64,000 nucleotides of DNA, taken from Saussurea involucrata (Eukaryota; Streptophyta; Magnoliopsida; Asterales; Asteraceae). The notes beneath the pieces are model-generated. The model ran no database searches and was not told the origin of the DNA. It saw nothing but the letters and a program-made list of their open reading frames with translations. Position 1 is the first letter of the stretch, and the number at the start of each line of letters is the position of its first letter. This document shows positions 11,693 to 24,267 of the stretch, piece after piece. The DNA lies in assembly GCA_033807775.1 (NCBI GenBank), contig CM066314.1, positions 98,310,929 to 98,374,928 of the forward strand. The letters are read 5' to 3'. Both the position numbers and the translations under genes were made by a program.

Positions 11693-13433
11693 GCGAAAGT
11701 TGAAGACTTCTTTATACCTTTCTACACTTACAAAAGACCAATTGTGATTCCCAGAATTGATTTACCCATTCTTGAAGAACCTTTATGTGACTTTATTGTT
11801 GAAAGAGAAGATACACCATTGGCAAGAAACTTGTATGTTAGTATTTTCCCTGAAGACAATTATGAATCTGTCTACTGCAAAGATGATGAGTTTGTTGTCA
11901 TTGAAAATTTTATTGATGGATTATTGGATGAGAGGATTTAGATGACATATGTGGAAGCTTCAAACAGGTTAACAAAGACTGATGAAAAGCTACATGTTCA
12001 GAAAAGAATTGTGAAGGTGTTAGATTTTCTAAGTGAAGAATTTGATAGTTTGAGATATGTTAATCTGAATGTATTGAAAGAAGGAAACTTAAAGGTGAAC
12101 ATGACAAGTTTTGATTTTCACAGATTGTTCTTGGAAGATCAAATTTTCTTGGTGAAAGTCTTTGTTGGTACTGAAGATGCTTGGATAAAACTTGAATGCA
12201 GAAGAGTTCTGGGAATATATGTCAGAAATCTGTATTTGTATGATTTTCAGTTGGCAATTGAGTCAAGGAAAGAGAAATGTAACTTGACAAGTCCAATCAA
12301 AACTCTTGAAGTAATAAGCAACTTTGATGGATTCGTGAGTGAAGAAGTTGGAAATGAAAGATTCATTTATTCAGAATTCAACCAAGTCATTCTATTCAGA
12401 TTGAATGATCTAGTAAAGTATAGTGATTCTACTCTGAAGAAGACAGTAATGAAGATGCAAACTTATGTTGAGAATGTCAGAGTGTCTGTGAAAGAAAAAT
12501 GTATCAGATGTGTCACTAAAAGACTTGAACTCAGAAACAAAATCAGAAATTGCAATGAATGGTTACTTCCAGAAGTAAATCCAAAGAAGTTGTTACACAG
12601 AGATTTTGTTTGTCCTGCTGAGTATGAGGTAAATGGAGGTTACTCAGAAGAAGTGGAAGAAGATATTCAAGATGTGACTTCACAAGATGTTCAAATGAAA
12701 GATGTTGATCAACCAGAAAAGTCTGAGGCTTATGAAGAAGAAATACCTGTTGATGTTAATGGTTACTTTCTGGAGTATGCTCTTCCTTATTTCTTTCAAC
12801 CAAGAGAAGTAAACTTTCTAAGTGTTTATCATGACAGAACAGAGATACATCAATGTCTTCGTGGTGAAATGTCAAAGCGCTTAGGAAAACAAAAAATAAT
12901 CAGTATATTCAGATTTCTTAATCACAGGGATTAGAGAATTGAAAGAGAAGAAGTTCATGAAACATGAATATTACTCATTTGAAGTCTTAAGAGAAGATGG
13001 AAAAGTCTACTACTTTACTGAAGCAGATTTTGAAAAAATCTCAGTAACAGATTTGTACAAATTGTATAGTCTTTTGTCAAATAAAGACTGCAGTAAACTG
13101 AAAAAGGAGAGAGGAGCATTGGTTGTAGTGAGAGAGGCTATGTTTTATATTCTTAGATGGCATTCATATACAGATTTTCAAATTGCACTGTATTTACAAA
13201 GGCCATGTGTATATCTCTCAAAGCCAAATAATGAGCATGAAAATCTGAATCTTCTGAAAAGTGGAAATGTTACAAGATATCCAGAGTTGGGAGTCTTCTT
13301 AAGAAATGACAGAAATGAAAAGATTTTCTTCAGACCAGAAGAAGTGGCAAAGTATTCTTCAGGAACTTTAAGGTTTATCAAACACAGTCTGGAGAAAAAG
13401 TTACAAAAGGGAAAACAAGTTGAAGAGATTTAA
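11693..13433 (+). pseudogene. Post-pol gene fragment in unit 3
   Basis: Same layout as unit 2: open stretches 11693-11941, 11942-12934 and 12939-13433, separated by the inherited TAG stops at 11939 and 12932 and the inherited frame change. It contains the C-terminal half of the post-pol protein only. It is not expected to make a functional product. Confidence 0.8.
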
Positions 13434-14640
13434 GAGATCATAGAAAAGATTAACAGAAGCCTTACTCTGAGAAATGTACTGGTTTTGAAGATTGTTCCAG
13501 CACTAAAAGAATATGATGATGAGAAGTACAGGACTATTTGACAAAAAGGGGGAGATTGTTAGATCTAAAGTTTTGTCAAAAGTTACAAGTATTGGATCTG
13601 AATAGAAGACCCAGAGTTCTGAGTTAGAAGACTCAGAAGTTCTGATCTGAGAAGTCTCGAAAAGATTACAAGTATGAAAGTCTGAACTGAAGGGTCAGAG
13701 TTCTGAGTAGGAGACTCAGAACTTCTGAGAATGATGAAGAAAATATCATAAGTGCTTGAAGGAAGTTCTGAAGTGCTTAATCAGAAGAATGTTTAGAAGT
13801 TCTGAATATGTTATTCAGAACTTATGTCTTGGATAGTTTCAGTTATATTCTGTTACTAATTAGGACATGTGTAATTGTTCTATTAGTCTTTGATGTATAT
13901 GTATTGTATCTAATCTTTCGCATAACATTCCCGCATATCTTTGTATTCAGCTTTTGTAATCTTTGAGAGATTCTCTCTCTAGATCTGTAATCTGTTCTTA
14001 ATTGAATACAAGTGCGTTGATCCAAATCTCTATCATTTACTGTTTGATTGTTCATATTTGATTGTAAGATTGAATCCTGGTTTCTACAGGTTTAGACCCT
14101 CAATCCCACGATTTTCTCCTCAAAATCGGAGAGGTGGGTTCTGTTAGGAGACTTAGTCTCTAACAGATTGATATTCAGATTAAAACACGTTTTTAATTTT
14201 AATGTTTTAAAATTCGAAAACCGAGATAATCTTTATTTAATCAGTAGATAATTACTGATAATACTCTCTCTAAAAAACGCAGTAAAAACTACTCGGGAGC
14301 TCGGGGCGAGGCTCCATCTGCTCTGATGCGGCGTACAAAGTGCGCCTCCACGCGCCCCTTCGCGGATACCACACCCCCGGCCCCGGCCACGACCACGCGC
14401 GTGCGCGTGTGCGTTGCACTTTCATGAAACCCCCACCATAAGTTCAGTAATTCATTCAAGGCTTACTCAAATGAAGAGCCTTATAAAGTCACTTTGGTTT
14501 CCCATTTTCATCTATGTAGGATGCAGTTCATCTACCGTTTGATCTTATAATCAGGTTGGGTTTACATTCTGTAATCGTTTTTTGCTTTCGTTCACTAGAG
14601 TGAACAATCTATTTCTACTTCTTTCTTTAACGATTCTATC
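11693..14640 (+). repeat. Array unit 3
   Basis: Post-pol fragment 11693-13433, LTR 13557-14165, GC-rich segment 14166-14640. Private or partly shared changes: DAWIKLE, MQTYVEN (shared with unit 4), CPAEY (shared with units 1 and 6), and KYSSGTL where the others have KYCSGTL. Confidence 0.9.
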
Positions 14641-16381
14641 GCGAAAGTTGAAGACTTCTTTATACCTTTCTACACTTACAAAAGACCAATTGTGATTCCC
14701 AGAATTGATTTACCCATTCTTGAAGAACCTTTATGTGACTTTATTGTTGAAAGAGAAGATACACCATTGGCAAGAAACTTGTATGTTAGTATTTTCCCTG
14801 AAGACAATTATGAATCTGTCTACTGCAAAGATGATGAGTTTGTTGTCATTGAAAATTTTATTGATGGATTATTGGATGAGAGGATTTAGATGACATATGT
14901 GGAAGCTTCAAACAGGTTAACAAAGACTGATGAAAAGCTACATGTTCAGAAAAGAATTGTGAAGGTGTTAGACTTTCTAAGTGAAGAATTTGATAGTTTG
15001 AGATATGTTAATCTGAATGTATTGAAAGAAGGAAACTTAAAGGTGAACATGACAAGTTTTGATTTTCACAGATTGTTCTTGGAAGATCAAATTTTCTTGG
15101 TGAAAGTCTTTGTTGGTACTGAAGATGCTTGGATAGAACTTGAATGCAGAAGAGTTCTGGGAATATATGTCAGAAATCTGTATTTGTATGATTTTCAGTT
15201 GGCAATTGAGTCAAGGAAAGAGAAATGTAACTTGACAAGTCCAATCAAAACTCTTGAAGTAATAAGCAACTTTGATGGATTTGTGAGTGAAGAAGTTGGA
15301 AATGAAAGATTCATTTATTCAGAATTCAACCAAGTCATTCTATTCAGATTGAATGATCTAGTAAAGTATAGTGATTCTACTCTGAAGAAGACAGTAATGA
15401 AGATGCAAACTTATGTTGAGAATGTCAGAGTGTCTGTGAAAGAAAAATGTATCAGATGTGTCACTAAAAGACTTGAACTCAGAAACAAAATCAGAAATTG
15501 CAATGAATGGTTACTTCCAGAAGTAAATCCAAAGAAGTTGTTACACAGAGATTTTGTTTTTCCTGCTGAGTATGAGGTAAATGGAGGTTACTCAGAAGAA
15601 GTGGAAGAAGATATTCAAGATGTGACTTCACAAGATGTTCAAATGAAAGATGTTGATCAACCAGAAAAGTCTGAGGCTTATGAAGAAGAAATACCTGTTG
15701 ATGTTAATGGTTACTTTCTGGAGTATGCTCTTCCTTATTTCTTTCAACCAAGAGAAGTAAACTTTCTAAGTGTTTATCATGACAGAACAGAGATACATCA
15801 ATGTCTTCGTGGTGAAATGTCAAAGCGCTTAGGAAAACAAAAAATAACCAGTATATTCAGATTTCTTAATCACAGGGATTAGAGAATTGAAAGAGAAGAA
15901 GTTCATGAAACATGAATATTACTCATTTGAAGTCTTAAGAGAAGATGGAAAAGTCTACTACTTTACTGAAGCAGATTTTGAAAAAATCTCAGTAACAGAT
16001 TTGTACAAATTGTATAGTCTTTTGTCAAATAAAGACTGCAGTAAACTGAAAAAGGAGAGAGGAGCATTGGGTGTAGTGAGAGAGGCTATGTTTTATATTC
16101 TTAGATGGCATTCATATACAGATTTTCAAATTGCACTGTATTTACAAAGGCCATGTGTATATCTCTCAAAGCCAAATAATGAGCATGAAAATCTGAATCT
16201 TCTGAAAAGTGGAAATGTTACAAGATATCCAGAGTTGGGAGTCTTCTTAAGAAATGACAGAAATGAAAAGATTTTCTTCAGACCAGAAGAAGTGGCAAAG
16301 TATTGTTCAGGAACTTTAAGGTTCATCAAACACAGTCTGGAGAAAAAGTTACAAAAGGGAAAACAAGTTGAAGAGATTTAA
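14641..16381 (+). pseudogene. Post-pol gene fragment in unit 4
   Basis: Open stretches 14641-14889, 14890-15882 and 15887-16381, with the inherited TAG stops at 14887 and 15880 and the inherited frame change between the last two. It is a copy of the C-terminal part of the element A post-pol gene and is dead. Confidence 0.8.
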
Positions 16382-17587
16382 GAGATCATAGAAAAGATTA
16401 ACAGAAGCCTTACTCTGAGAAATGTACTGGTTTTGAAGATTGTTCCAGCTCTAAAAGAATATGATGATGAGAAGTACAGGACTATTTGACAAAAAGTGGA
16501 GATTGTTAGATCTGAAGTTTTGTCAAAAGTTACAAGTATTGGATCTGAATAGAAGACCCAGAGTTCTGAGTTAGAAGACTCAGAAGTTCTGATCTGAGAA
16601 GTCTCGAAAAGATTACAAGTATGAAAGTCTGAACTGAAGGGTCAGAGTTCTGAGTAGGAGACTCAGAACTTCTGAGAATGATGAAGAAAATATCACAAGT
16701 GCTTGAAGGAAGTTCTGAAGTGCTTAATCAGAAGAATGTTTAGAAGTTCTGAATATGTTATTCAGAACTTATGTCTTGGATACTTTCAGTTATATTCTGT
16801 TACTAATTAGGACACGTGTAATTGTTCTATTTGTCTTTGATGTATATGTACTGTATCTAATCTTTCGCATAACTTTCTCGCATATCTTTGTATTCAGCTT
16901 TTGTAATCTTTGAGAGATTCTCTCTCTAGATCTGTAATCTGTTCTTAATTGAATACAAGTGCGTTGATCCAAATCTCTATCATTTACTGTTTGATTGTTC
17001 ATATTTGATTGTAAGATTGAATCCTGGTTTCTACAGGTTTAGACCCTCAATCCCACGATTTTCTCCTCAAAATCGGAGAGGTGGGTTCTGTTAGGAGACT
17101 TAGTCTCTAACAGATTGATATTCAGATTAAAACACGTTTTTAATTTTAATGTTTTAAAATTCGAAAACCGAGATAATCTTTATTTAATCAGTAGATAATT
17201 ACTGACAATACTCTCTCTAAAAAACGCAGTAAAAAGTACTCGGGAGCTCGGGGCGAGGCTCCATCTGCTCCGATGCGGCGTGAAAAGTGCGCCTCCACGC
17301 GCCCCTTCGCAGATACCGCACCCCCGACCCCGACCACGACCACGCGCGTGCGCGTGTGCGTTGCACTTTCATGAAACCCCCACCATAAGTTCAGTAATTC
17401 ATTCAAGGCTTACTCAAATGAAGAGCCTTATAAAGTCACTTTGGTTTCCCATTTTCATCTATGTGGGATGCAGTTCATCTACCGTTTGATCTTATAATCA
17501 GGTTGGGTTTACATTCTGTAATCGTTTTTTGCTTTCGTTCACTAGAGTGAACAATCTATTTCTACTTCTTTCTTTAACGATTCTATC
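14641..17587 (+). repeat. Array unit 4 (2947 bp, damaged polypurine tract)
   Basis: Post-pol fragment 14641-16381, LTR 16504-17112, GC-rich segment 17113-17587. It is one base shorter than its neighbours because the polypurine tract at about 16490-16503 is AAAAAGTGGAGAT. Decoded private changes: KITSIF and GALGVVRE. It shares MQTYVEN with unit 3. Confidence 0.9.
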
Positions 17588-19328
17588 GCGAAAGTTGAAG
17601 ACTTCTTTATACCTTTCTACACTTACAAAAGACCAATTGTGATTCCCAGAATTGATTTACCCATTCTTGAAGAACCTTTATGTGACTTTATTGTTGAAAG
17701 AGAAGATACACCATTGGCAAGAAACTTGTATGTTAGTATTTTCCCTGAAGACAATTATGAATCTGTCTACTGCAAAGATGATGAGTTTGTTGTCATTGAA
17801 AATTTTATTGATGGATTATTGGATGAGAGGATTTAGATGACATATGTGGAAGCTTCAAACAGGTTAACAAAGACTGATGAAAAGCTACATGTTCAGAAAA
17901 GAATTGTGAAGGTGTTAGACTTTCTAAGTGAAGAATTTGATAGTTTGAGATATGTTAATATGAATGTATTGAAAGAAGGAAACTTAAAGGTGAACATGAC
18001 AAGTTTTGATTTTCACAGATTGTTCTTGGAAGATCAAATTTTCTTGGTGAAAGTCTTTGTTGGTACTGAAGATGCTTGGATAGAACTTGAATGCAGAAGA
18101 GTTCTGGGAATATATGTCAGAAATCTGTATTTGTATGATTTTCAGTTGGCAATTGAGTTAAGGAAAGAGAAATGTAACTTGACAAGTCCAATCAAAACTC
18201 TTGAAGTAATAAGCAACTTTGATGGATTTGTGAGTGAAGAAGTTGGAAATGAAAGATTCATTTATTCAGAATTCAACCAAGTCATTCTATTCAGATTGAA
18301 TGATCTAGTAAAGTATAGTGATTCTACTCTGAAGAAGACAGTAATGAAGATGCAAGCTTATGTTGAGAATGTCAGAGTGTCTGTGAAAGAAAAATGTATC
18401 AGATGTGTCACTAAAAGACTTGAACTCAGAAACAAAATCAGAAATTGCAATGAATGGTTACTTCCAGAAGTAAATCCAAAGAAGTTGTTACACAGAGATT
18501 TTGTTTTTCCTGCTGAGTATGAGGTAAATGGAGGTTACTCAGAAGAAGTGGAAGAAGATATTCAAGATGTGACTTCACAAGATGTTCAAATGAAAGATGT
18601 TGATCAACCAGAAAAGTCTGAGGCTTATGAAGAAGAAATACTTGTTGATGTTAATGGTTACTTTCTGGAGTATGCTCTTCCTTATTTCTTTCAACCAAGA
18701 GAAGTAAACTTTCTAAGTGTTTATCATGACAGAACAGAGATACATCAATGTCTTCGTGGTGAAATGTCAAAGCGCTTAGGAAAACAAAAAATAATCAGTA
18801 TATTCAGATTTCTTAATCACAGGGATTAGAGAATTGAAAGAGAAGAAGTTCATGAAACATGAATATTACTCATTTGAAGTCTTAAGAGAAGATGGAAAAG
18901 TCTACTACTTTACTGAAGCAGATTTTGAAAAAATCTCAGTAACAGATTTGTACAAATTGTATAGTCTTTTGTCAAATAAAGACTGCAGTAAACTAAAAAA
19001 GGAGAGAGGAGCATTGGTTGCAGTGAGAGAGGCTATGTTTTATATTCTTAGATGGCATTCATATACAGATTTTCAAATTGCACTGTATTTACAAAGGCCA
19101 TATGTATATCTCTCAAAGCCAAATAATGAGCATGAAAATCTGAATCTTCTGAAAAATGGAAATGTTACAAGATATCCAGAGTTGGGAGTCTTCTTAAGAA
19201 ATGACAAAAATGAAAAGATTTTCTTCAGACCAGAAGAAGTGGCAAAGTATTGTTCAGGAACTTTAAGGTTCATCAAACACAGTCTGGAGAAAAAGTTACA
19301 AAAGGGAAAACAAGTTGAAGAGATTTAA
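17588..19328 (+). pseudogene. Post-pol gene fragment in unit 5
   Basis: Open stretches 17588-17836, 17837-18829 and 18834-19328 are separated by the inherited TAG stops at 17834 and 18827 and the inherited frame change. It is a dead copy of the C-terminal third of the element A post-pol gene. Confidence 0.8.
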
Positions 19329-20535
19329 GAGATCATAGAAAAGATTAACAGAAGCCTTACTCTGAGAAATGTACTGGTTTTGAAGATTGTTCCAGCACTA
19401 AAAGAATATGATGATGAGAAGTACAGGACTATTTGACAAAAAGGGGGAGATTGTTAGATCTGAAGTTTTGTCAAAAGTTACAAGTATTGGATCTGAATAG
19501 AAGACCCAGAGTTCTGAGTTAGAAGACTCAGAAGTTCCGATCTGAGAAGTCTCGAAAAGATTACAAGTATGAAAGTCTGAACTGAAGGGTCAGAGTTCTG
19601 AGTAGGAGACTCAGAACTTCTGAGAATGATGAAGAAAATATCACAAGTGCTTGAAGGAAGTTCTGAAGTGCTTAATCAGAAGAATGTTTAGAAGTTCTGA
19701 ATATGTTATTCAGAACTTATGTCTTGGATACTTTCAGTTATATTCTGTTACTAATTAGGACACGTGTAATTGTTCTATTTGTCTTTGATGTATATGTACT
19801 GTATCTAATCTTTCGCATAACTTTCCCGCATATCTTTGTATTCAGCTTTTGTAATCTTTGAGAGATTCTCTCTCTAGATCTGTAATCTGTTCTTAATTGA
19901 ATACAAGTGCGTTGATCCAAATCTCTATCATTTACTGTTTGATTGTTCATATTTGATTGTAAGATTGAATCCTGGTTTCTACAGGTTTAGACCCTCAATC
20001 CCACGATTTTCTCCTCAAAATCGGAGAGGTGGGTTCTGTTAGGAGACTTAGTCTCTAACAGATTGATATTCAGATTAAAACACGTTTTCAATTTTAATGT
20101 TTTAAAATTCGAAAACCGAGATAATCTTTATTTAATCAGTAGATAATTACTGATAATACTCTCTCTCAAAAACGCAGTAAAAAGTACTCGGGAGCTCGGG
20201 GCGAGGCTCCATCTGCTCCGATGCGGCGTGCAAAGTGCGCCTCCACGCGCCCCTTCGCGGATACCGCACCCCCGGCCCCGGCCACGACCACGCGCGTGCG
20301 CGTGTGCGTTGCACTTTCATGAAACCCCCACCATAAGTTCAGTAATTCATTCAAGGCTTACTCAAATGAAGAGCCTTATAAAGTCACTTTGGTTTCCCAT
20401 TTTCATCTATGTGGGATGCAGTTCATCTACCGTTTGATCTTATAATCAGGTTGGGTTTACATTCTGTAATCGTTTTTTGCTTTCGTTCACTAGAGTGAAC
20501 AATCTATTTCTATTTCTTTCTTTAACGATTCTATC
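17588..20535 (+). repeat. Array unit 5
   Basis: Post-pol fragment 17588-19328, LTR 19452-20060, GC-rich segment 20061-20535. Private decoded changes: YVNMNVL, AIELRKE, EEILVDV, RPYVYLS, LKNGNV and NDKNEK, making this the most diverged central unit by eye. Confidence 0.9.
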
Positions 20536-20808
20536 GCGAAAGTTGAAGACTTCTTTATACCTTTCTACACTTACAAAAGACCAATTGTGATTCCCAGAAT
20601 TGATTTACCCATTCTTGAAGAACCTTTATGTGACTTTATTGTTGAAAGAGAAGATACACCATTGGCAAGAAACTTGTATGTTAGTATTTTCCCTGAAGAC
20701 AATTATGAATCTGTCTACTTCAAAGATGATGAGTTTGTTGTCATTGAAATTTTTATTGATGGATTATTGGATGAGAGGATTTAGATGACATATGTGGAAG
20801 CTTCAAAC
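20536..20808 (+). repeat. Array unit 6, left piece (before element B)
   Basis: The first 273 bp of the sixth unit encode the same post-pol fragment start, with private changes YFKDD and VIEIF. The unit breaks at CAAAC (20804-20808), which is duplicated at 33864-33868 on the far side of element B. That proves B inserted into a pre-existing array. Confidence 0.92.
20804..20808 (+). other. Element B target-site duplication, left copy (CAAAC)
   Basis: CAAAC directly precedes the 5' LTR and matches 33864-33868 directly after the 3' LTR. Rejoining the flanks restores the array text GCTTCAAACAGGTTAAC seen in the other units. Confidence 0.95.
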
Positions 20809-21782
20809 TGTTGATCCAAACCCTCAGTGATTTGATAATGACCCTATCTTAAATACTTAGTGAAAATTGTAAGTAAACAATATGTATCAGAGTTTTACTA
20901 TCGCTGATAAGTACTAAGATCTTACAGTATTGCTGATAGGAACTCTCGCACTTTTAGATTAAACATTCAGCGAACACTGTTCACCATATCGCTGAGTCTG
21001 TTCAGTCCTTATGGTGATCGCTGATAAGTTAGTTGTTTACTTATGATCCCTGAAGACAAGATTCACGTCAACAAAGGTTCTACGCTGAAGTCGAAGATCA
21101 AGCTCAAGAACCAGCGACAAGTCTCCTAATGAACTGATGCGGATCAGCGAAGACTCAGATTTGTCCACTCAACGTGAAGTATCAAGTACAAGACTTTAGC
21201 TATCGCTGAACTTTATCATTCGCTGAATAGTAAATGATAATCGCTGAATCAACGAAAGCTGATCATGAAGTCCTCCGTACAAAGTACTTTTGTCTTAACC
21301 TCCCTTGCACGCCACCGTACGAAATGTCAGAAAAGAACCTCCGAAAATCTGAAATCGTACAACCACTCTGATACTACACTGTTCATTCATGCGGCTACTA
21401 AGGTTGTCAACAAAGGTCAATGACATGCAACCAATCCACTGATGACACGTGTAAAGTGTATACTGAATTGCATTAAATGCATGCAGTATATAAAGAGATG
21501 AACTCACTTCATTTGAAGTAACTTGCTAACTCTGGACAAGTTCAAATCTCTCTTAAGATAAGATTTTATTAGTAATCTCCTTATCTTTTTTAGTGCAAGA
21601 AACCTTAGTGTTCCAACTTGTTTAGATTTAGGTTTATCCTTAATCTTGTTTCCGCAACAAGCTGTAAATTGTTAATGATTTATCAATAAACAATTTAGAA
21701 AAGTAAAATAGTGTGTTTGTATTCAACCCCCCCCCCCCCCCCCCCCCTTCTACAAACTTGTTTAGGCCTTTCGGGACCAACA
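20809..21782 (+). repeat. Element B 5' LTR (974 bp)
   Basis: It starts TGTTGATCC and ends GGGACCAACA. The first half is a dense array of TCGCTGA or its complement TCAGCGA, with exact copies at 20901, 20967, 20989, 21018, 21144, 21203, 21220 and 21241. A strong TATA box (TATATAAAG, 21487-21495) sits about 295 bp before the LTR end and should set the transcript start. Near the end is a run of 21 C (21727-21747), seven longer than in the 3' LTR; this alone explains the LTR length difference. Confidence 0.95.
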
Positions 21783-21784
21783 AG

Positions 21785-21796
21785 TGGTATCAGAGC
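21785..21796 (+). other. Element B primer-binding site (initiator-Met tRNA)
   Basis: TGGTATCAGAGC lies two bases after the LTR. It is the 12-nt sequence complementary to the 3' end of plant initiator methionine tRNA, the usual minus-strand primer of copia elements. Confidence 0.95.
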
Positions 21797-21862
21797 AGAT
21801 TTGTTTAATCTCATAAACAAGATCTAATCTAAGATATTTCTCTTCCTAGCTATTATCTGAAA

Positions 21863-24267
21863 ATGGCCAACACAAACACAAACACTCACTATATAGACAA
21901 TGGTTCTCTTGCAAAACCCCCTAGATTTTCCAGAGATAACTTCAACTTATGGAAAAATAGGATGACACTCTTCTTAGAAGGTGTAGACCCTACTATACCT
22001 TACTATCTTGAAAACGGCCCACACATCCCTGTAACAATTGATCCTGCAGTTCCAGCCACTGCAACTAGAGCTGCTATTCCAGAAAGGCTGATTCCAAAGG
22101 AAATCCATCATTGGACCGATGAAGACAAGAAGAAAGTGGCTATAGATACAAAAGCCAGATCCATACTATCCTTGGCCCTTCCTGACGAAGTCTACCATTC
22201 CGTCATGAACCTGAAATCCTCAAAAGCCATGTGGGACACAATATGTGTTCAGTATGAAGGAACGTCTGAAGTCCAGGATTCATGAAAGATCAACCTGGTA
22301 AGACAATACGAAAGCTTCATCTCTGGTAAGAATGAAACTCTCTCTGAAGTACATCAACGTTTTAATTGCTTAATTATAGATCTAAAAACGGTTGGTAAGG
22401 AATATTCTAACTTTGAAGTGCTGGCAAAGTTTTTAGAATGTTTACCTGAAAGCTGGGACAATTATTCCATGTGTCTCAAGCTGTCGAAAGATCTAAGATC
22501 AATGACACTTGCTACCTTATATGGCACATTGCTGAATCATGAGCAATCTAGCCATCTTAAGAAGAATCTTGTAAAAGATTCCAAAAGCACCCCTGTTGCT
22601 TTAATCTCAGAGGAACCTTCTACTCAGCGACCCGTGGTCACTATCACTGAGTTAGAAAGTAACTATGAAAGGTCATCAGATTCTGATTCTTCAGATGATG
22701 AATCCTTGGCTCTCCTAACTAAAAAGTTCAGGAGATTCGCCAAGAAGAAAATGTTTAGAAAGAACAAAACTCTTTCTATAGCTGACAAGCCTAAGTCATC
22801 AGCTTTTGTTGATAAGGCTACTGCTACTTGTTTCAACTGCGAAAAGACAGGTCATTTCGCTAACGAGTGCAGGTCAAAGAAAATCATGAGACCTTCAGCT
22901 TTTACAAAGAAATCCTTTGTTCCAAGGAATAAAGACGACAAATACTTAAAGCTGAAGGAGAAGTATGCAAAGCTGAAAAGCTTTAAGAAGAAAGGAAAAG
23001 GCCTGATGGCTGACTATGATTGGGCTGCTTCTGATGAAGAAGCCTCATCATCTGATTCTGAAGATGATGAAGCAAATCAATGTCTCATGGCCAAGATTGA
23101 AGAAGAGGAAGAAAGTTCAGACATTCCCTCCACTTCAATATCTGCCATTCAGGTATCACCTTCCTTCTTTACCAATATTGTAAATATTGATGAAGCTGAT
23201 AGTCTCCGTAAAATCGAACTACTGACTAGAAGTTTATACGAAGCCATGAACGGCAAAGCTGTGGTTGAAAACCAAAATCTTGATCTCGCTGAAAAGCTTA
23301 AAAATTGCCACCTTCAAATAGAAAAGCTTTCTAAATTTGAAGAAGATTTTAAAGATCAAGTCCATTTAAATCAGCTAGTAAAAATCGAACGAGCGGAAGC
23401 TATCGCTGCATTAAAAGCTGAACAAGCTACTGTTGAAGGATGGTGTAATTCTTCAACAAAGATCACTGAGATAATTAAGGCTCAGATTCCTCTGAGTGAT
23501 AAACGTGGTCTGGGTTATAAATATGATACTCCAATACCAACCACTGAACGTTCAATGCTTAAATTTGGAACGTTCGTATCCTCAATAGCTGACACTTCTT
23601 CATCTCAGTACTCCTCGTCGGTTACACCAATCCCTGAGGAAACTCCTACCTCAAAAGGTAAGGAGAAAATGGTTTATTCAAAACCTACCTCTGTCTCTAA
23701 AGACAAAGGTAAAGGAATTGTTATTTATCAAAATCCTCAGAAGGGTACTTTAGTACCTAAGCTGAATGCTTCTAAAGCCTTGGTGACTCATTCATCTGGT
23801 TCTAGAAATCAGACCTCTGGATCAGTTCAGCGACCTACTCCTAGACTCAGAGTAGATGTCCTTGGTAAGAAATCTGAAGAACTGAATGTTCGTCCTATTT
23901 CAAAAACCAATAGTGTACTTGGTGCTGGCACTTCTAATTCCAAATTAAAAGCTCAGCACTCAAGTGGTCCTAGAACAAATTTTAGTTATAGGAAATGTTA
24001 TCACTGTGGACTTACCGATCATAATGCAAGTAAGTGTCCCACAGCCACCAAAGCTGATAAGATAGCTAAGGTGAAGATAGCACCCAAGAAGACCAAACCA
24101 GTTGCAAGTCAGGTCAAGGTGACTCCTACCTCTGAGGTCAAGAAATTGACCAAAGTGAAGAAAGACAAACTGAATCTTCAAATGCTGCGAAGACTGCTGA
24201 ACCCATTCAAACCTCTTCCACTGACAAACACGTATACATGGAGAAGTGGGTACCCAAGCAAAACTAA
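21863..24267 (+). pseudogene. gag: Element B gag, one stop and one frameshift
   Basis: ATG at 21863 opens a copia gag with the UBN2-type core: FSRDNFNLWKNRM near the N-terminus and MNLKSSKAMWD later. TGA at 22283-22285 interrupts it; a CGA to TGA change is likely. The same frame then runs on with two zinc knuckles of the CX2CX4HX4C type, at 22829-22870 (CFNCEKTGHFANEC) and 23996-24037 (CYHCGLTDHNASKC). A frame change at about 24179-24181 moves the last part into the pol frame, where it ends WVPKQN and TAA (24265-24267). The product would coat RNA in virus-like particles. The stop plus shift make this copy unlikely to give full-length gag. Confidence 0.9.

Larger units (their letters stand above)
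5797..20808 (+). repeat. Retrotransposon-derived tandem array, 2.95-kb units (main block)
   Basis: Five full units start at 5797, 8745, 11693, 14641 and 17588, with spacings of 2948, 2948, 2948 and 2947 bp. A sixth starts at 20536 and is split by element B at 20809; it resumes at 33864 and ends near 35944. Each unit contains the last third of A's post-pol gene, the polypurine tract, the complete 609-bp LTR and a 475-bp GC-rich segment, then joins back to the GTGAAAGTTG/GCGAAAGTTG point. Copies differ by scattered single bases, so they are not one repeated read. Nearly all share the stops TAG 6043 and TAG 7036, so amplification followed gene death. Confidence 0.93.

Noticed and set aside
5797..20808. 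CRISPR-like or segmental gene duplication
   Set aside because: Units are 2.95 kb of retrotransposon plus LTR with no spacers, and the gene part is dead in all.
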